Shown here one piece after another: positions 15,611 through 18,883 of a DNA stretch of 18,883 nucleotides. How positions within the stretch are numbered: the first letter of the stretch is position 1; each line of letters starts with the position of its first letter. The notes beneath the pieces are model-generated. The model saw only the letters and a program-made list of their open reading frames with translations. It made no database searches and was not told the origin of the DNA. The DNA comes from Candidatus Defluviibacillus avedoerensis (lineage in GTDB: Bacteria > Pseudomonadota > Gammaproteobacteria > Burkholderiales > Burkholderiaceae_C), in NCBI GenBank assembly GCA_016703665.1, contig JADJBS010000014.1, positions 1 through 18,883 of the forward strand. Direction: 5' to 3'. Made by a program: the position numbers and the translations under genes.

Positions 15611-16417
15611 ATGAACACGACCATGACCATGAAAGCTGAATCCACGCCCCTGCTGGCCATCGACGGCAAGTGCGCCACCCTCACCCTGAACCGCCCATCC
15701 CGCCGCAACAGCCTGGGCGACGACGATTTACGTACCCTGCTGGCCCACTTTGACACCCTGAACGCCCACCCGGACGTGCAGGTTGTGGTGCTGACAGCCA
15801 TCACCACAGGTCACGCTAAACCCGTGTTTTGTGCGGGCTACCACGTGGGCGGATTTGAAAGCGATGAACACGACCCGAACTTTTTTGAGCAAATCCCCGA
15901 TGCGCTGGAGCGCCTGCGCCCCATCAGCATTTGCGCCATGAATGGCAGCGTTTACGGTGGTGCCACCGACTTGATGCTGGCCTGTGACCTGCGCCTGGGC
16001 CTGTTCGGTGCCGAGCTGCGCATGCCCGCCGCCGCGCTGGGCCTGCATTACTACCCCAGTGGCCTGCGCCGCTATGTATCGCGCCTGGGGCTGAACCTGG
16101 CCAAGCGAGCGTTTTTGACGGGCAAGGCGATTCCGCTGGAAGCACTGCAGTCGGCCAACCTGTTTGAGGCTTTGCTGTCAGCCGACGACTTTGACGCAGG
16201 TGTCCAGGCCTGCGTGCAAGGCGTGCTGAGCATGGCGCCGCTGGCCATGCAAAGCACCAAGGCTTCGCTCAACGAACTGGCCGCAGGCCACTACCATGAA
16301 GAGGCCTTGCGGGCACGCGAGGTGTTGACGGCCAACAGCCGTGATTTTGCCGAGGGGCGTCAGGCGTTTGCTGAGCGGCGGCCTGCAAGGTTTGAGGACG
16401 GTAGTGGTGGGTCCTAG
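15611..16417 (+). CDS. Enoyl-CoA hydratase/isomerase (crotonase) family protein, atypical active site
   Basis: The 268-residue protein has crotonase-fold features: an oxyanion-hole FCAG at 73-76, NGSVYGGATD at 111-120 and ACDLRLG. The two catalytic glutamates of true enoyl-CoA hydratases appear to be missing. The first position is Asp120 in GGATD, where family members have GGCE. The second, expected after Pro139, is Ala140 in RMPAAALGL. It may therefore catalyse another crotonase-fold reaction or bind acyl-CoA with low activity. Three in-frame ATGs occur at 15611, 15623 and 15629; the first is chosen because AGGA stands 8 nt before it. The frame is open back to 15206, but that part overlaps the hydrolase gene on the other strand. 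The stop overlaps the DUF779 stop region by a few bases. Confidence 0.88.
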   Translation: MNTTMTMKAESTPLLAIDGKCATLTLNRPSRRNSLGDDDLRTLLAHFDTLNAHPDVQVVVLTAITTGHAKPVFCAGYHVGGFESDEHDPNFFEQIPDALERLRPISICAMNGSVYGGATDLMLACDLRLGLFGAELRMPAAALGLHYYPSGLRRYVSRLGLNLAKRAFLTGKAIPLEALQSANLFEALLSADDFDAGVQACVQGVLSMAPLAMQSTKASLNELAAGHYHEEALRAREVLTANSRDFAEGRQAFAERRPARFEDGSGGS

Positions 16418-16780
16418 GCTGCGGCTTTTCGCTCCAGTTCAGACAATTCCGCTGCTGTGAATACCCGTGACCTCGTGTGAAAGGCCTTGCCTTCTGGCCC
16501 CTCCAGTGAAAACGTGCCGCCTGTGCCTTCGATCACGTCGATGATGAGTTAAGGTGTTTCAGTACTGTACTGTGACTTTCCAATGTGAACGGCAACCACC
16601 GATGTCGCCCAGGTAAACATCACCCGCGCCCATGGTGATCTCGCCTGGCAAGAAGCAATTGGCGGCGCTGTTGTCGCAGCAGCCGCCGGACTGGTGAAAC
16701 ATCAGATCGGGGCCGTGCTTGGTTTTCAGAAAAGCCACCAGGTCCAGGGCGGCTTGGGTGGCGATGACTTTGTCAACCAT
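16414..16780 (-). pseudogene. DUF779 family protein, interrupted by several indels
   Basis: From an ATG at 16780 (GGAGA site about 8 nt upstream) the frame reads MVDKVIATQAALDLVAFL, then HQSGGCCDNSAANCF and GDVYLGDIGGC, the hallmark cysteine-rich pattern of DUF779. After the third glycine-cysteine motif it breaks: GGTTGCCGTTCACATTGG looks like a normal sequence that has lost one C from CCC and one C from CC. Further single-base losses follow to about 16550, so the first frame stops at 16559. The homologous C-terminus resumes as LIIDVIEGTGGTFSLEGPEG, later RSRVFTAAELSELERKAAA, ending with TAG at 16414-16416. DUF779 genes are commonly found beside AcoD/AldB-type aldehyde dehydrogenases, as here; their biochemical role is not known to me. 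Sequencing error is the likeliest cause of the breaks. Confidence 0.8.
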
Positions 16781-16805
16781 GTTCGTCTCCGTTTTTGTTC
16801 TACGC

Positions 16806-16828
16806 AAAAAGGGGCAGTTGCCTGCCCC
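16806..16828 (-). terminator. Intrinsic terminator after the aldehyde dehydrogenase
   Basis: On the minus strand GGGGCAG (16822-16828) and CTGCCCC (16811-16817) pair around a 4-nt loop, followed by TTTTT (16806-16810). It lies 30 bp after the dehydrogenase stop and 26 bp before the DUF779 start. It should lower DUF779 transcription relative to the dehydrogenase or mark separate transcripts. Confidence 0.75.
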
Positions 16829-16857
16829 TGGGATACTGTCTTTTCCAAGTCCGGTTT

Positions 16858-18376
<1,519 letters not shown>

Positions 18377-18498
18377 GCTTGTCTCCGGAAGTGTGAGGAT
18401 TTGGTTGAAAACATCCCTTGCGGGTGCCTTTTCTTATCAAGTCCTGTCACAGCGTGGGCTCAACGGTTACCTGCTTGATTTCATTGATGTTTGTCTGA

Positions 18499-18520
18499 CC
18501 TATGCGTGGAATTGCATAGG
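18499..18520. promoter_or_regulatory. Palindrome 1, candidate activator site
   Basis: CCTATGC (18499-18505) and GCATAGG (18514-18520) are perfect 7-bp inverted arms with an 8-bp spacer. Confidence 0.4.
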
Positions 18521-18539
18521 CAAACTGGCTACAGTTGTG

Positions 18540-18555
18540 TGTCCGCTGGCGGACA
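18540..18555. promoter_or_regulatory. Palindrome 2, candidate activator site
   Basis: TGTCCGCTGGCGGACA is a 16-bp palindrome, perfect but for its 2-bp centre. Its compact GC-rich form suits a Fis-type dimer; it could alternatively form a hairpin. Confidence 0.5.
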
Positions 18556-18574
18556 TGTAACCAGAAACGTTACA
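18556..18574. promoter_or_regulatory. Palindrome 3, candidate activator site
   Basis: TGTAAC (18556-18561) and GTTACA (18569-18574) are perfect 6-bp arms with a 7-bp spacer. It directly follows palindrome 2, so a regulator could contact both. Confidence 0.45.
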
Positions 18575-18675
18575 GTTGAGTCGGCAGGCCCGCACAGCTT
18601 TGCGGGCAGGCCCCGCAATTTTAAACTGGCGCTATAAGTGGGCTGGAGTGACCGTTTTCCCGCACAGGAGACAAC

Positions 18676-18883
18676 GTGCGAACTTCCACACCGCTACCGG
18701 CGTTGCGTCAGGCCCGGCAGCATTCGATCGAATACGGAACAGCTCCAGTCGGGGCGGTTCATGATCGCTTGGCCCGTGATCCTGGCAACGCAGTCTGGCT
18801 GCAGGCTTGTTATGCCCATGGGCCGATTGACGGCCACTGAGCACGCATGCGGCACAGAGTTGCGCCAATCACTGGCCCTTAAT
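18676..18883 (+). pseudogene. N-terminus of a sigma-54-dependent Fis family (AcoR-like) regulator, partial and frameshifted
   Basis: The gene runs off the window. A GTG at 18676 follows AGGAG (18666-18670) by 5 nt and reads VRTSTPLPALRQARQHSIEYG. At about 18777-18782 the frame breaks: the family motif ARSWQRSL continues only if the GA in GCCCGTGATCCTGG is treated as extra. A second break near 18810 returns to another frame that reads MPMGRLTATEHACGTELRQS, as in the N-terminal signal region of AcoR-type activators. The uninterrupted reading of the first frame stops at about 18840. Position also supports the call, since such regulators are often divergent from AcoD-type aldehyde dehydrogenases. 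The ATPase and DNA-binding parts are outside the window, so the assignment rests on a short stretch. Confidence 0.6.

Larger units (their letters stand above)
18377..18675. promoter_or_regulatory. Divergent regulatory region with three palindromes
   Basis: This 299-bp gap lies between the aldehyde dehydrogenase (minus) and the AcoR-like regulator (plus). It contains three perfect inverted repeats between 18499 and 18574, about 125-200 bp before the dehydrogenase start, the distance usual for enhancer sites of sigma-54 activators. A direct repeat TACAGTTG occurs at 18530-18537 and 18571-18578, 41 bp apart. No convincing -24/-12 promoter was found; a GGCAC near 18424-18428 on the minus strand lacks the matching GC element. 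Confidence 0.5.

Noticed and set aside
18414..18430. Possible sigma-54 promoter before the aldehyde dehydrogenase
   Set aside because: The minus strand has GGCAC as in a -24 element, but the -12 position gives GG instead of GC and no TTGC is present. An indel in this error-prone stretch could hide a real site, but it cannot be claimed.

Overview
The window looks like a chromosomal accessory or catabolic region of a GC-rich betaproteobacterium, most likely order Burkholderiales, family Comamonadaceae. This rests on gene content: two Bug-type (TctC-like) periplasmic receptors, a helix-turn-helix/citrate synthase fusion, and a divergent AcoR-type regulator next to an aldehyde dehydrogenase and a DUF779 gene. 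No species can be named from the sequence alone. No tRNA, rRNA, CRISPR array, IS element or phage gene was seen. Most starts with a clear ribosome site use a GGAGA(C) core.

Region 1 (1-408, +): the 3' end of a prolyl-oligopeptidase-like alpha/beta hydrolase, cut by the window edge. It converges on region 2.

Region 2 (419-7917, -): a tightly packed catabolic-looking operon. In transcription order it holds a D-2-hydroxyacid dehydrogenase, a Bug receptor, a fumarylacetoacetate hydrolase (FAH) family enzyme, a short-chain dehydrogenase, a second Bug receptor, a LivK-like receptor and an AMP-forming acyl-CoA ligase. ATGA overlaps join three of the genes. The ligase is frameshifted just before its C-terminal domain. 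The layout suggests uptake and breakdown of an organic acid, but none of the three receptors has membrane permease genes in view. The substrate is unknown.

Region 3 (7918-9202, +): a divergent gene for a citrate-synthase-like protein with an N-terminal DNA-binding domain. The intergenic region carries two nested inverted repeats, the inner one centred on a likely -10 box. This is the best candidate in the window for a little-described regulatory system: a metabolic enzyme fold that may control the operon next to it.

Region 4 (9312-13060, +): an ABC importer operon (ATPase, fused double permease, periplasmic binding protein) of the iron/polyamine/phosphonate superfamily. It ends at a GC-rich hairpin shared with a convergent 54-codon gene for a basic protein.

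Region 5 (13364-16417): a membrane GGDEF diguanylate cyclase (-), a cytoplasmic NylB-like serine hydrolase (-), and a divergent crotonase-fold protein (+) that lacks the usual catalytic glutamates.

Region 6 (16414-18883): a DUF779 gene and an aldehyde dehydrogenase (-), and the start of a divergent sigma-54-type activator (+). All three are interrupted by many small indels, mostly losses of one base from short homopolymers. The 14 kb before this is free of frameshifts. Poor sequence quality near a contig end is the simplest explanation; joint decay of the unit is the alternative. The 299-bp gap between the divergent genes holds three perfect palindromes that could be activator sites.
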